Part shown: piece after piece, positions 42,715-52,554 of the stretch
Layout: each line of letters begins with the position of its first letter
Numbering within the stretch: the stretch's first letter is position 1
Origin: JABDMH01 sp964428345
GTDB taxonomy: Bacteria > Bacteroidota > Bacteroidia > Chitinophagales > Saprospiraceae
Length of the DNA stretch: 64,000 nucleotides
Direction: 5' to 3'
Assembly (NCBI GenBank): GCA_964428345.1
Contig: CAYRYD010000020.1
Coordinates: 1 to 64,000 of the forward strand
Made by a program: the position numbers and the translations under genes
Notes under the pieces: model-generated
Database searches by the model: none
Seen by the model: only the letters and a program-made list of their open reading frames with translations
Told to the model about the DNA's origin: nothing

Positions 42715-44730
42715 TTAGTGGATAGAAATCTTTTGGATAAGATCTCCCACTTCCATCCGGTTGACGGTTTCCATGCCGCTGATGACCTTCCCAAACAAGG
42801 TATAATTGCCATCCAGATGAGGAGTTGAACCCTGAGTCACAAACCATTGAGCGCTCTCGGTGTGGTTTCCGGCCGAGGCCATGCCCAGATAGCCGGGTTG
42901 ATCATAATAGACCATGGGAAGTTCCGACCGGATGTTGTAGTCCAGGCTGCCATAACCATCGCCGCGATTGCATCCTACCTGGATCACAAAACCTGGCACG
43001 ACCCGATGAAACGGTTTGCCCGCGTAATAATTGAGATTGACCAGATCGATAAAATTAGCGACGGTCGCCGGAGCCATCTGGGGAAACAGTTGTACTGTAA
43101 AACTACCCTTGCTGGTTTCGATGGTCGCCTGAGGATGGTCACCGGCTGCATCAAGGGATTTCCAGTCGATGGAGTGGGTAAAACTCAGATCCTCCCGGTG
43201 GTCATAGGCTCTCCCATCGATTTCGGCCAGTTTTTGTTGCAGCGCGATCAGCGCTTCCATGTCCCTTGGAATCTGTAATTGATCCTTGGCCCGTTCGATG
43301 ATTGTCTTGCGATCATACCCATATGAAGTCAGATCCATGCTGAGAATGGCCGAAGCCTGTTCTACCATACCGGCATCGCCGGATTCTATTGACTGAACCA
43401 GGTGATCAATCACTGCCTTTTGCGAAACCGATCCCAGTCGCCGGAAAGAAGGTGCGGTGGCAATGTTTTTTAATGCCTGGATACAGGCCGTTTTAATCAC
43501 CGGATGATCGTTGTTTTCCTTGAGGCTGATAATATAGCTAAACCGTCCTGGTTCTTCGGCCAGTGCCAGAATACCGGCTGCTTTCTCATAGACGTTAGCA
43601 GTAGTGTTGATCCGCTGCCTGAGAAAGTCATAGTTCATATTACTAAACATGGCGTTGTTCCCCTGGATATAGCGACTCACAGCATGAAGGAGGGTGATTT
43701 TGACCTGCCAGGGAAAATCACCGAGAGAAAGGTTCATATAGGTACGCCATTGTCCGGGACTCCCGTATTGCAGAATCATCTCTGCAGCGGTGATGGCTAC
43801 CGACAGATTCTTATCATACAATGCCCGTTGGATGGAATTCCGGAATATACCAAAGTTGGTTCGGGCCATAGACCTTAAAGCGTTGCACTTCAGCCGGAAA
43901 TCCTGAGGACCTCTCAAACATTGGTTTAGAAGATCGTTAGCTTCTCTGGTCTGACATTTAGCCAGGACCAACGGCATGTTGTTTTTCAGGTCGCTGCTGT
44001 CAAGATTGGTAAAGGTCAGGGTTAAAACCTCGGAGTAGTCGTTCAGATTGATATCGGCCCTCGCCAGATAATGGCAGGCGAGGATGCGTATATCATCTGG
44101 TAAATCCGGGTCAGTCAGCAAGGTTACCATCCGTTGGGTACCGTGTTCATTAATAATTCCCCGTATCATATAGCGGAAGATGGCCCGGGCCTGACCGAGG
44201 AGGAGATAATGGTCAGAAGGCTGGTACGTGGTGACCTGGCTCAACAGCGATAAGCTGGTCTGGCTGCCGCATTTACCAATGGATTCCAGGATGATGCAGT
44301 TCAGTTCGTTATTGGCATCAATGGAGCTGTCCTGATCCTGAAATGCAGTGATCAAGGCATCTTCCGCTCGTATGTCACCGATTTGGCCGAGAGCAAATGC
44401 AGCGGACTTGCGAACTTCTCTGACCGGGTCCTCCAACAGCAGAAGCAACGAATCGATGGCAGCTTCATCTTTCAGGGAAGCAAATGCCCCGGCAGCGAGA
44501 TAGCGGTAGGTGGGATCGCGATGGTTGAAATAAGGAAAAATAGGTCCCGGCTGCAGGCGGTCCTGGTGATCCAGAATCTGTCTGGCGATGGTATCCTTCA
44601 GGCTCACCTTTACTTCTGTCAGGACCGTATTTTCCTCCATCTGACTGGAATTCTGGCCACAAGCAAGCAACATCAGCAGGAAAGACCAAATAAGGATATA
44701 ATTTTCCTGTCTGACTGATATCCACTGCAT
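42715..44730 (-). CDS. HEAT-repeat lipoprotein with C-terminal cyclophilin domain
   Basis: 671 residues from the ATG at 44730 (the open frame begins with TTG at 44748). The lipobox is LMLLAC (Cys24). Residues about 45-500 are HEAT-type helical repeats (YLAAGAFASLKDEAAIDSLLLLLEDPVREVRKSAAFALGQIG and further copies to ILALAEEPGRFSYII). The last 150 residues are a cyclophilin-type peptidyl-prolyl isomerase: ATIETSKGSFTVQLFPQMAPATVANFIDLVNLNYYAGKPFHRVVPGFVIQVG to TQGSTPHLDGNYTLFGKVISGM. The fused architecture suggests an outer-membrane-tethered folding factor for exported proteins. gcvT follows after 25 bases. Confidence 0.85.
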   Translation of the reverse strand: MQWISVRQENYILIWSFLLMLLACGQNSSQMEENTVLTEVKVSLKDTIARQILDHQDRLQPGPIFPYFNHRDPTYRYLAAGAFASLKDEAAIDSLLLLLEDPVREVRKSAAFALGQIGDIRAEDALITAFQDQDSSIDANNELNCIILESIGKCGSQTSLSLLSQVTTYQPSDHYLLLGQARAIFRYMIRGIINEHGTQRMVTLLTDPDLPDDIRILACHYLARADINLNDYSEVLTLTFTNLDSSDLKNNMPLVLAKCQTREANDLLNQCLRGPQDFRLKCNALRSMARTNFGIFRNSIQRALYDKNLSVAITAAEMILQYGSPGQWRTYMNLSLGDFPWQVKITLLHAVSRYIQGNNAMFSNMNYDFLRQRINTTANVYEKAAGILALAEEPGRFSYIISLKENNDHPVIKTACIQALKNIATAPSFRRLGSVSQKAVIDHLVQSIESGDAGMVEQASAILSMDLTSYGYDRKTIIERAKDQLQIPRDMEALIALQQKLAEIDGRAYDHREDLSFTHSIDWKSLDAAGDHPQATIETSKGSFTVQLFPQMAPATVANFIDLVNLNYYAGKPFHRVVPGFVIQVGCNRGDGYGSLDYNIRSELPMVYYDQPGYLGMASAGNHTESAQWFVTQGSTPHLDGNYTLFGKVISGMETVNRMEVGDLIQKISIH

Positions 44731-44821
44731 AACCTCTATCTTCCTCAAAATATGATATTCAACAGGATGATCATCAGGAGTAAAAACCGAAAAGGCAATC
44801 AGATGAACAAAGCAGGAAGTA

Positions 44822-44848
44822 TCCAGACAGCTTTAAAGCCTGTCTGGA
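44822..44848. repeat. Perfect inverted repeat downstream of the PBP1A gene
   Basis: TCCAGACAG (44822-44830) and CTGTCTGGA (44840-44848) form a perfect 9-bp stem around a palindromic CTTTAAAG loop. It lies between the PBP1A stop and the HEAT-cyclophilin start, both on the minus strand. No U-tract follows on either strand, so it is not a classic terminator; it could be an operator or an attenuation/termination hairpin. Confidence 0.5.
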
Positions 44849-45009
44849 ATGATCCGGCACCTTAGTTTTTTTAAGACCGACGGGATACAGCATCATCAGA
44901 TTATAATTTTCACTCGGGACCAAATATAAAAAACGACTTCTTAATAGGGCAAAACACTCCCCGGTTGTCGGAAACAGTTACCCCGAAACTGAGCATACCC
45001 TGGAAGATC

Positions 45010-47529
45010 TCAGAAAAAGTCCCGTTCCTCATCCCTCTCGAAACTTTCCGGTTTATTGAGAGGATGCAAATTCTGATATTCTTCACAGTCTATGGTGATA
45101 CTGAGTTTACCGGGAGGCCGGTAGAATTTAGCGGTCTTATCGTAGTCAGCCGATGGATCGTTTTCCAGGCGTTTGATCAAATCCACAAACATGGGTCGTG
45201 CCATGACCGAACCCTGGCCGAGAGTCAAATTTCTGAACCGGATCCAGCGATCTTCACCACCTACCCAGATACCAACGACCAGATTGGGAGTGATGCCCAT
45301 AAACCAACCGTCGGAATGATTCTGGGTAGTGCCGGTCTTGCCACCCACTTCTGATGCCAGTTCGTAGGAACCACCCCTGCCGGCCAATGCCCGTTTGAGC
45401 ATGTCAACCATTACGTAGTTGGCATCAGGTTGTAGGGCCTGTTCTTCTGTTTCAATGGAGCGGTAGATGAGTTTTCCGTTTTTATCCTCAATCTGCTTGA
45501 TGAAGGTTGGTTTGATATAGGTTCCGTTGTTGGCGAAAGTTGCATAGGCTCCCGTCATTTCATACAAGGAGATATCGGCAGATCCCAGACATAAGCTGGG
45601 TACCGGTGGAAGCTTGTTTTTATCGATTCCCATATTGGCGGCCAGATTGCGCACAGGCTCGACATCCCCAATCTGTTTCATGAGGTAGACAGAGATGGTA
45701 TTCTTGGATTCACGGAGACCGTCGTAAAGGGTAATCGGTTTTGCCTCGTAGGTATTGTCCGAGTTTTTAGGTGACCAGTCGTTCTGCATATTAAAATTAC
45801 CCTCTCCCTTGCTGATCGTGTACTGGATATCATAAACTTCGGAGCAGGGGGAAATACCCTGAAATGCGATCGCTGTGGAATAGACAAAAGGTTTGAAAGT
45901 CGATCCCACCTGCCGGTTGGTATGGATGTGATCCTGTTGAAAATACTTCATATTGATCCCACCAACCCAGGCCTTAATATGACCGGTCTGTGGTTCGACC
46001 GCCAGAATGCCGGTCTGCAGGTGCTTACGGTGATACTTGATGGAGTCCAGAGGGCTCATCGTTGTGTCTTTTTCAAACTGATCATTTTCATAAGTAAAGA
46101 CGGTCATCTTCACCTTCTTGTTGAATGCTTCCTTTACCCCTGTTTGAAATTTGGCCCATTCTTTCATCAACTGCTTACCCTGATCGCTTTTCAGAATTTT
46201 TTCATATAGGTCCTTTTGTTTTTTCGAGATCACTTTTCTGGCCAGCAGTTCGGCGAGGTAACCGGTTTGATGCATTGCTTTTTCTACCCGGAGCAGATCG
46301 ATATCATTCAGCTCATCACCAAATGATTCAATAGATGTTTTTAATCCGGCGGCAGCTTCTCCTTCGCGCAGACCCTGGTAACGCTCGGATGCCCTGATCT
46401 GGCTTTGCAGGTTTTCCATTTTGATGTCGACAAATGAATCGTCTTCAGCGTACTCCCAGGGGTCTTCTTTCACCTGGTTCCAATGCCGGAAAAAAGTCGT
46501 TTGCAGGGTAGACATATGCTTGATCATGGCAGCTTCGGCATGCATCTGGATCCGGTGATCAATGGTGGTATAAATCCGCAGACCATCGCTGTCGATCCGC
46601 CAGGGAGTGCCGTCCGGTTTCAGGCATTCCTTGCGAGATAAAATTTCCCGTAGCTCCTTACGCATCTCCATCCGGAAATAAGGGGCCGGCCCGGTAACAT
46701 GGGATGACTTTTGAAAGTTGGACATATTGAGAGGAATCATCCGGATGGAGTCGTATTTCTCCCTGCTGAGATATCCTTGATTGACCATTTGCTTTAGAAC
46801 TACGGTCCTTCTTTGAGTGACCAGTTCGGGTCGCCGTATGGGATTATAGAGAGAAGGATTTTTTAACATACCGATCAGCATGGCAGCTTCTTCCAGCTTC
46901 AGGTCTTCCTGATTTTTACCAAAATAGGTTTCCGCAGCCGCCTGAATACCATGAGAGTTGTAGAGAAAATTGAAGTGATTCAGATACATGGCAATGATCT
47001 CCTCTTTGGTGTAACTGCGTTCCAGCTTGACAGCGGTCATCCATTCTTTAAATTTGGTCATCGCCAGGGTAAAGGTGCGCCTGATTTTACCCATGTTGGA
47101 CAAATCAGGCCGGTCAAAGAGCAATTTCGCCAATTGCTGAGTGATGGTACTACCACCACCTGATGTTTCTTTTTGCAGTAAAAGTGATTTTACGGCAACC
47201 CGGCCAAGAGCCTGAAAGTCAATACCTGAATGCCGGTAATAACGTTGATCTTCGGTGGCCAGCAGTGCTTTGACCAGATAGGGTGAAATGCTTTCGTAAT
47301 CGATAGGCACCCGGTTTTCCAACCAGTATCTGCCCAAAATGGTCATATCGCTTGCATAGGCTTCTGAGGCAACATTTTCCCGGGGATTTTCCAGCTGTTC
47401 GAAGGTTGGCAGATTGCCGAGTGAGAGTACCAGAAACAAAAGAAATACTGAGACTACTCCCGTGATGGCAAACCGCCAGACCCATTTACTGATCGTCGCC
47501 TGGTTTGCTTCGGATATCCGTATGGCCAT
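45010..47529 (-). CDS. Class A penicillin-binding protein (PBP1A), bifunctional
   Basis: 839 residues. N-terminal transmembrane helix at about 17-38. The GT51 transglycosylase domain has the donor-site motif LLATEDQRYYRHSGIDF, GGSTITQQLAKLLF and RKWKE-like FKEWMTAVKLERSYTKEEIIAMYLN. The transpeptidase domain (about 500-820) contains the SxxK active site GSTFKPF (Ser543), an SxN-like ESKN and the KTGTT motif. It polymerises and cross-links peptidoglycan in the periplasm. A region of about 100 residues (360-470) between the two domains is helical. It is monocistronic; aroB is upstream on the same strand. Confidence 0.96.
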   Translation of the reverse strand: MAIRISEANQATISKWVWRFAITGVVSVFLLFLVLSLGNLPTFEQLENPRENVASEAYASDMTILGRYWLENRVPIDYESISPYLVKALLATEDQRYYRHSGIDFQALGRVAVKSLLLQKETSGGGSTITQQLAKLLFDRPDLSNMGKIRRTFTLAMTKFKEWMTAVKLERSYTKEEIIAMYLNHFNFLYNSHGIQAAAETYFGKNQEDLKLEEAAMLIGMLKNPSLYNPIRRPELVTQRRTVVLKQMVNQGYLSREKYDSIRMIPLNMSNFQKSSHVTGPAPYFRMEMRKELREILSRKECLKPDGTPWRIDSDGLRIYTTIDHRIQMHAEAAMIKHMSTLQTTFFRHWNQVKEDPWEYAEDDSFVDIKMENLQSQIRASERYQGLREGEAAAGLKTSIESFGDELNDIDLLRVEKAMHQTGYLAELLARKVISKKQKDLYEKILKSDQGKQLMKEWAKFQTGVKEAFNKKVKMTVFTYENDQFEKDTTMSPLDSIKYHRKHLQTGILAVEPQTGHIKAWVGGINMKYFQQDHIHTNRQVGSTFKPFVYSTAIAFQGISPCSEVYDIQYTISKGEGNFNMQNDWSPKNSDNTYEAKPITLYDGLRESKNTISVYLMKQIGDVEPVRNLAANMGIDKNKLPPVPSLCLGSADISLYEMTGAYATFANNGTYIKPTFIKQIEDKNGKLIYRSIETEEQALQPDANYVMVDMLKRALAGRGGSYELASEVGGKTGTTQNHSDGWFMGITPNLVVGIWVGGEDRWIRFRNLTLGQGSVMARPMFVDLIKRLENDPSADYDKTAKFYRPPGKLSITIDCEEYQNLHPLNKPESFERDEERDFF

Positions 47530-47581
47530 TACCTGTGATATTTAAAATTACCTTAATAACTATGATCCCGACTTTTCTGTT

Positions 47582-48640
47582 TTACAGGCTGGCATAATAA
47601 TCCAAACTTTCCCTGATCTCGACGGGTGATGCGGTATGGTTGATGCTGGATTTTCCGATTCTGTCGAGATAGGTGAAATTGATGGATGCTCCCTGATTTT
47701 TCTTATCGTGGATCATTTTATTCATCAGCTGGTTAAAACCAATCTCCGCCAACGGCAATTGTCCATAAACCCCGATCAGGTAATTGCTGATGGTTTCCAG
47801 CTCGTCGACGGGCAGGTTACCATGGGCATGCGAAAGAAAAGCTTCGGCAATCATGCCGGCAGCCACAGCATCCCCATGCAACACAGGATGGTCGATCTCG
47901 ATCATAACGCTTTCAACGGCATGCCCTATTGTGTGGCCAAAATTCAGGATTTTCCGAACGCCGGTTTCATAGGGATCCTTCTCGACAACCTTTTGTTTGA
48001 CCTGCAGAGACCGGTTGACGACATCTTCCCAGTTTTGGTGTGACCATCCGGCTGCGCTGATAATGGTTTTCCAGAGTCTCCGGTCTTTGATCAACCCGTG
48101 TTTGATCACCTCGGCAAAGCCGCTGCGAAGTTCCTTTTGGGGCAGGGTCTGTAAAAAGACCGGATCGGCAAATACCGCAACAGGATCACGAAATAAACCA
48201 ATCGAATTTTTTAGTCCGTAGAAATCGATGCCCAGTTTTCCTCCAATGGAGGCATCCACCTGAGATAAAAGGGTGGTGGGCACCTGTATGAAGGGAATAC
48301 CCCTCATATAGGTGCTGGCACAAAAGCCACCCATATCACCAATTACGCCACCACCGAGATTGATCAGGAGCGATTTGCGGTCGGTCTTCAGGTCAAACAT
48401 CCGCTGCCAGATTTTCTCACAGGTTGCCAGACTTTTATGTTTTTCACCGGTAGCAATGATAATGGTCGCATCAATCCGGACCGATTCCTTTTGTAAAAGG
48501 GGAAGGCAATACTGTTCGGATGGATGGTCAGCCAATAGAATCACCCGTGACGGTTTGAGGCTGGTGATGGTGTCATTGATCTGATGAATGCAATCACCAA
48601 TGTAGATTGGGTAATCCGGAAGCCTCAGTACGGAGATCAT
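47582..48640 (-). CDS. aroB: 3-dehydroquinate synthase
   Basis: 352 residues. NAD-binding Rossmann-like region with LINLGGGVIGDMGGFCASTYMRGIPFIQVPTTLLSQVDASIGGKLGIDF (the DHQS hallmark), FRDPVAVFADPVFLQTLP, ELRSGFAEVIKHGLI, and the metal ligands in EKDPYETGVRKILNFGHTIGHAVE and HGDAVAAGM. It catalyses the second step of the shikimate pathway. It is divergent from phoH-aroA (about 140 bases between starts), so two shikimate enzymes lie close together. Confidence 0.97.
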   Translation of the reverse strand: MISVLRLPDYPIYIGDCIHQINDTITSLKPSRVILLADHPSEQYCLPLLQKESVRIDATIIIATGEKHKSLATCEKIWQRMFDLKTDRKSLLINLGGGVIGDMGGFCASTYMRGIPFIQVPTTLLSQVDASIGGKLGIDFYGLKNSIGLFRDPVAVFADPVFLQTLPQKELRSGFAEVIKHGLIKDRRLWKTIISAAGWSHQNWEDVVNRSLQVKQKVVEKDPYETGVRKILNFGHTIGHAVESVMIEIDHPVLHGDAVAAGMIAEAFLSHAHGNLPVDELETISNYLIGVYGQLPLAEIGFNQLMNKMIHDKKNQGASINFTYLDRIGKSSINHTASPVEIRESLDYYASL

Positions 48641-48781
48641 GGAACTATTCAGTTAGCTCAGGTATTAAAACAGTAAAAACAGTAACTAATTCGGTAATTT
48701 CTTTAAAATGACGTCAAGCTATCGATCCGGGAGAATTTTGCCAAACTTTCCCACTGGCTTTCGTCTAATACATTTATTTTC

Positions 48782-49798
48782 GTGCACACAAAGGTAGAAA
48801 ACCAAATCGCTAATCTGAAAAATCATAAGCTATTGAGTGAGATTGTGTTGACCATCGAAGGTGTTGATCCTTTCGATCTTTATGGTGAAAACAATGTCAA
48901 ATTGAATCTTCTCAAAGACGCCTTTCCTGATGTCAGTATCACTTCGAGAGGGCATCAGTTGAAACTGACAGGCGACAAGAAGCAAACACAAAAAGCTAAA
49001 TCCAAATTTGAGATGATGGTGCGGTTGCTCCGCGAACAAAAAGAACTGTCACCTCAGATGGTGATTGAGCTGCTGCAGAACGGTAGTGAACCGTTTTATG
49101 AAACATTGTTTACCGACCAGACCGTGATCGTTCATGGCCGGAACGGAAAAGCCATCAAAGCCCGTACCCGCAATCAGCGTCGGATGGTCGAAGCCATCGA
49201 GAAAAATGATATCGTGTTTGCAGTAGGACCGGCGGGTACCGGTAAGACCTATACAGCGGTAGCTCTGGCAGTGCGGGCCTTAAAAAACCGGTTTGTCAAG
49301 AAAATTATTCTGACTCGTCCTGCCGTGGAGGCCGGTGAGAGCCTTGGATTTCTACCAGGGGATTTGAAGGAGAAGATTGATCCTTACCTGCGGCCACTCT
49401 ACGATGCACTCGACGATATGATCCCCATCGAGAAACTGAATCAGTTCATGACCAACCGGGTAATTGAGGTGGCCCCCCTGGCTTTTATGAGGGGACGGAC
49501 ACTCGATCATGCCTTTATCATTCTCGACGAAGCCCAGAATGCAACGGTCACTCAGTTGAAGATGTTTCTGACCCGCCTTGGTCCATCGGCCAAGTGTATT
49601 GTCACAGGTGATCTTTCCCAGATCGATTTACCCCGCAATGTTCGCTCCGGATTATCCAACTCGATCAGGATCCTTGGACATCTGGATGGTATCAGCACCA
49701 TCACCCTGGATAAGGAGGATGTGGTAAGACACCGTCTGGTCAAGGAGATCATCGATGCATATGATAAGGCCTACCAGCGTGCCAATGAAGAAGAATAG
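48782..49798 (+). CDS. PhoH-family ATPase
   Basis: 338 residues from a GTG at 48782; no ATG is available, and GTG at 48845 is an alternative start because other PhoH proteins begin near VLTIEGVDP. N-terminal KH-like domain (about 20-90), then an ATPase domain with Walker A GPAGTGKTYTAVALAVRAL, ILTRPAVEAGESLGFLPGDLKEKIDPYLRPLYDAL, Walker B AFIILDEAQNAT and MFLTRLGPSAKCIVTGDLSQIDLP. PhoH proteins are thought to act with RNA processing factors such as YbeY, as ATPases or helicase-like enzymes. aroA follows 21 bases later. Confidence 0.92.
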   Translation: MHTKVENQIANLKNHKLLSEIVLTIEGVDPFDLYGENNVKLNLLKDAFPDVSITSRGHQLKLTGDKKQTQKAKSKFEMMVRLLREQKELSPQMVIELLQNGSEPFYETLFTDQTVIVHGRNGKAIKARTRNQRRMVEAIEKNDIVFAVGPAGTGKTYTAVALAVRALKNRFVKKIILTRPAVEAGESLGFLPGDLKEKIDPYLRPLYDALDDMIPIEKLNQFMTNRVIEVAPLAFMRGRTLDHAFIILDEAQNATVTQLKMFLTRLGPSAKCIVTGDLSQIDLPRNVRSGLSNSIRILGHLDGISTITLDKEDVVRHRLVKEIIDAYDKAYQRANEEE

Positions 49799-49819
49799 GA
49801 TTCCCGCAACCCCTGCTCC

Positions 49820-51070
49820 ATGAAATTTCTACTGCAGAAAAGCGATCGAAACCTCCATGGTGAGATCAGGCTGGATGGTTCAAAAAGTATCAGCAACCGG
49901 GTATTGATGATCCGGGCATTGTGCAAAACACCTTTCAGTATCGAAAACCTTTCCACTTCCGATGATACCCGGGCAATGGAATCACTGATCACCCGGAAGG
50001 ATGGTGTACTCGATGTGGGGCCGGCCGGTACGACTTTCCGGTTTCTTACAGCCTACTTCGCTACCCGGGAGGGAGAACAGATACTCACCGGATCAACCAG
50101 GATGAAACAACGTCCCATCGGAGCATTGGTGGATGCCCTGCGACTGATCGGTGCCGATATCGAATACCTTGAAAATGAAGGTTATCCACCGCTTCTGATC
50201 CGCGCACCCCGTGATTTGGGTAAAAACAGGCAATTGGAAGTACCGGCCAACATCAGCAGTCAGTTTATCTCTGCATTGCTGATGATTGCGCCTGTCCTGC
50301 CCGGGGGACTTAAACTCAGATTGGTGGGTGATCTGGTATCGGCATCTTATCTGCAAATGACACTGGATATGATGCGTCAATTTGGAATCGATTATCATTT
50401 TGAAAATCAGATCATCGAAATAGCACCCCAGGATTACAGGCCGGTAGATTTCCGGGTCGAATCGGATTGGTCTGCCGCTTCCTACCATTATGCCCTGGCG
50501 TCATTGGCCGGAGAGGCCGAACTGACTTTACGTGGGCTGTTCCGTCACAGTTCCCAGGGAGATGCGGCAACAGTTGACTTGTTCAGTCATCTGGGTCTGA
50601 CAACCAGCTGGCTGGATGACGGATTGACCGTTCGTAAAGATGGTAAGTTGCGTTCGCATCTGGAACATGATTTTATCCTGTGCCCCGATATTGCCCAAAC
50701 GATGGCTGTTGTCTGCGGTGGTTTGGGAGTTACCGGTGTTTTCAGCGGTCTGGAAACCCTTAGCATTAAGGAAACCGACCGGATAGCTGCCTTAAAAACG
50801 GAATTGGGTAAAGTCGAGGTATTTTTTAGCAAGGCTCCTCCCCGTTTCAGCAGCAAGACGGGAAAGACTTTTTATCTCGTCGAAGGGAAGGCATCCTGGT
50901 CGGAGCCACCGGAATTTGCGACCTATCACGATCACCGGATGGCAATGGCTTTTGCTCCACTTAGTCTGATTCGTCCCGTGATTATTGAAGATCCTGGCGT
51001 TGTAGCCAAATCTTATCCTGGCTTCTGGAAAGACCTGATCAGCCTCGGATGGCAGATTGATATGCTCTGA
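49820..51070 (+). CDS. aroA: 3-phosphoshikimate 1-carboxyvinyltransferase (EPSP synthase)
   Basis: 416 residues. The start MKFLLQKSDRNLHGEIRLDGSKSISNRVLMIRALC carries the DGSKSISNR substrate motif. Further motifs are LDVGPAGTTFRFLTAYFA, GSTRMKQRPIGALVDALRLIGADIEYLENEGYPPLLI, ISSQFISALLMIAPVLPGGL, and the C-terminal LGVTGVFSGLETLSIKETDRIAALKTEL with the catalytic KETDRI block and DHRMAMAFAPL. The usual N-terminal glycine (LxxSGxxxS) is kept as the NGS-like DVGPAG rather than the SGT form. It condenses shikimate-3-phosphate with phosphoenolpyruvate and is co-transcribed with phoH. Confidence 0.95.
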   Translation: MKFLLQKSDRNLHGEIRLDGSKSISNRVLMIRALCKTPFSIENLSTSDDTRAMESLITRKDGVLDVGPAGTTFRFLTAYFATREGEQILTGSTRMKQRPIGALVDALRLIGADIEYLENEGYPPLLIRAPRDLGKNRQLEVPANISSQFISALLMIAPVLPGGLKLRLVGDLVSASYLQMTLDMMRQFGIDYHFENQIIEIAPQDYRPVDFRVESDWSAASYHYALASLAGEAELTLRGLFRHSSQGDAATVDLFSHLGLTTSWLDDGLTVRKDGKLRSHLEHDFILCPDIAQTMAVVCGGLGVTGVFSGLETLSIKETDRIAALKTELGKVEVFFSKAPPRFSSKTGKTFYLVEGKASWSEPPEFATYHDHRMAMAFAPLSLIRPVIIEDPGVVAKSYPGFWKDLISLGWQIDML

Positions 51071-51096
51071 CCTTGCTGATCCACAAGGTTATTCCA

Positions 51097-52554
51097 TCAG
51101 GTGCTAAGAATTTTGATCTCCACCCGTTGATTTTTTCGTCGTCCCTCCGGAGTATCATTGGTAGCGATCGGCTCTCGCGGGCCATAACCCCGGTACTGGA
51201 TACGGTCAGCGTTTATCCCCTTATTCACCAGGTATAATGCCACGGTCTTGGCTCGTGCACGGCTTAGGTCTTCACTGTATTTTAGATTGATTCGCTGTCG
51301 GCCGGAACCAGCACTGGTGTGGCCCCGAACTTCAATCGTTACGGTCGGATGCTCTTGTAAAAATTGGAAAAGTTCGTCCAATACCGCAAAGGAAGCAACA
51401 TCTTGCAGATTGGAACTGTCGGCGGCAAAATAAAGATTATCAATATTGATAATCTGACCGGTTGTCATCTCATCTTCGTTGAGACTCTTCAATACTTTAT
51501 AATCCTTTTTGGGAGTAATGGGTTTTTCCGGATTTGGTGCTGCAGGTTTCGGAGTCTCGGCAACAGAGCCCTGCCCTACGATATATACCTGGGTATCATC
51601 TTCAGCTTCACCCATCGCATTGCTGGCATATAGATGAATGGTGTTTTTCCCTTCCTTCAGTGATAGGGTGGTTGAAAAACTTCCGGATGAAGGATCGAAG
51701 TTAAAAACATCGATATTGACTGAATTGACTCTAAACCGGATCTGTGATTTGGATTTGATATTTCTGACAATGGCATTGACCTTTACCTGATTTAACCGGG
51801 GATTTGTTTTTTCGATTGGTTGCAGGATCCTGACTGTCGGCGGTAAGACCAGTTCTTCATCTTCCCTGCACGAGATCATTGTAAAGGGTGACGCATGATC
51901 CACCAACACATTACCGTTGTAAGGAAATAGGGTGGGAGTTTTGTAAAAAGCCTCTAATACAATGTGGGAAATGTCCCTTTTTGGCTCAATTTTCCAACTA
52001 TATTTCTGCCAGTTGGCGTTGCCAATAGTTTCACTTTCGGCCAGCAGGTCTTTTTTGTCACAGTATCCGTCACCGCCCCAGATTCGTAGTTTAATAGCCT
52101 GGTCAAAATTCTTTTTCGGGAGATCATCCGGGAGGAAATCGCGGTTTTTGACCGAATCTGGTGCTACCGCGCTCCAGTATTCACTGGAAGAACAGAGATA
52201 GATTGAAAAGGTATAGCATCGGTCCTTTAGCAAAGGATAATTCAGTCTTTGACCTACTGCTTCCCAGGTATCATTTTCACGGGTTACCATGCCGAGGTAG
52301 GTGTAGCCGTGATAGGCTGGCCGGTATACCTCCCACGCTCCGGAGGGCTGTACATCCGGTGGTGACTCATTCGGAAATCCGCAATCGATCCATCCTTTGG
52401 GAGGCAAACTGGCCCGGGCAATATCCTCAAAGGATGGGTTGCTCAATTCAGGATTGTTCGGATCTCCAAAATTTGGTGGCAAAGCCTGAGAAAGTGCATC
52501 ACTCATCAGCACCACCAGAAAGAATAACAGGTTGATCACCCACTTAACCTTCAT
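51097..52554 (-). CDS. OmpA-family protein with N-terminal ligand-binding-like and Ig-like regions
   Basis: 485 residues from the ATG at 52554 (another ATG at 52563). Signal peptide to about residue 22 (MKVKWVINLLFFLVVLMSDALS). Residues about 33-230 begin NPELSNPSFEDIARASLPPKGWIDCGF and look like a carbohydrate-binding jelly-roll segment, with several Cys. An Ig-like segment (about 245-325, VKVNAIVRNIKSKSQIRFRVNSVNI) and a Pro-rich linker (AETPKPAAPNPEKPITPKKD) follow. The C-terminus is a full OmpA peptidoglycan-binding domain (about 370-485, IDNLYFAADSSNLQ; GHTSAGSGRQRINLKYSEDLSRARAKTVALYLVNKGI; GYGPREPIATNDTPEGRRKNQRVEI). It should tether the envelope to peptidoglycan. Confidence 0.85.
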   Translation of the reverse strand: MKVKWVINLLFFLVVLMSDALSQALPPNFGDPNNPELSNPSFEDIARASLPPKGWIDCGFPNESPPDVQPSGAWEVYRPAYHGYTYLGMVTRENDTWEAVGQRLNYPLLKDRCYTFSIYLCSSSEYWSAVAPDSVKNRDFLPDDLPKKNFDQAIKLRIWGGDGYCDKKDLLAESETIGNANWQKYSWKIEPKRDISHIVLEAFYKTPTLFPYNGNVLVDHASPFTMISCREDEELVLPPTVRILQPIEKTNPRLNQVKVNAIVRNIKSKSQIRFRVNSVNIDVFNFDPSSGSFSTTLSLKEGKNTIHLYASNAMGEAEDDTQVYIVGQGSVAETPKPAAPNPEKPITPKKDYKVLKSLNEDEMTTGQIINIDNLYFAADSSNLQDVASFAVLDELFQFLQEHPTVTIEVRGHTSAGSGRQRINLKYSEDLSRARAKTVALYLVNKGINADRIQYRGYGPREPIATNDTPEGRRKNQRVEIKILST

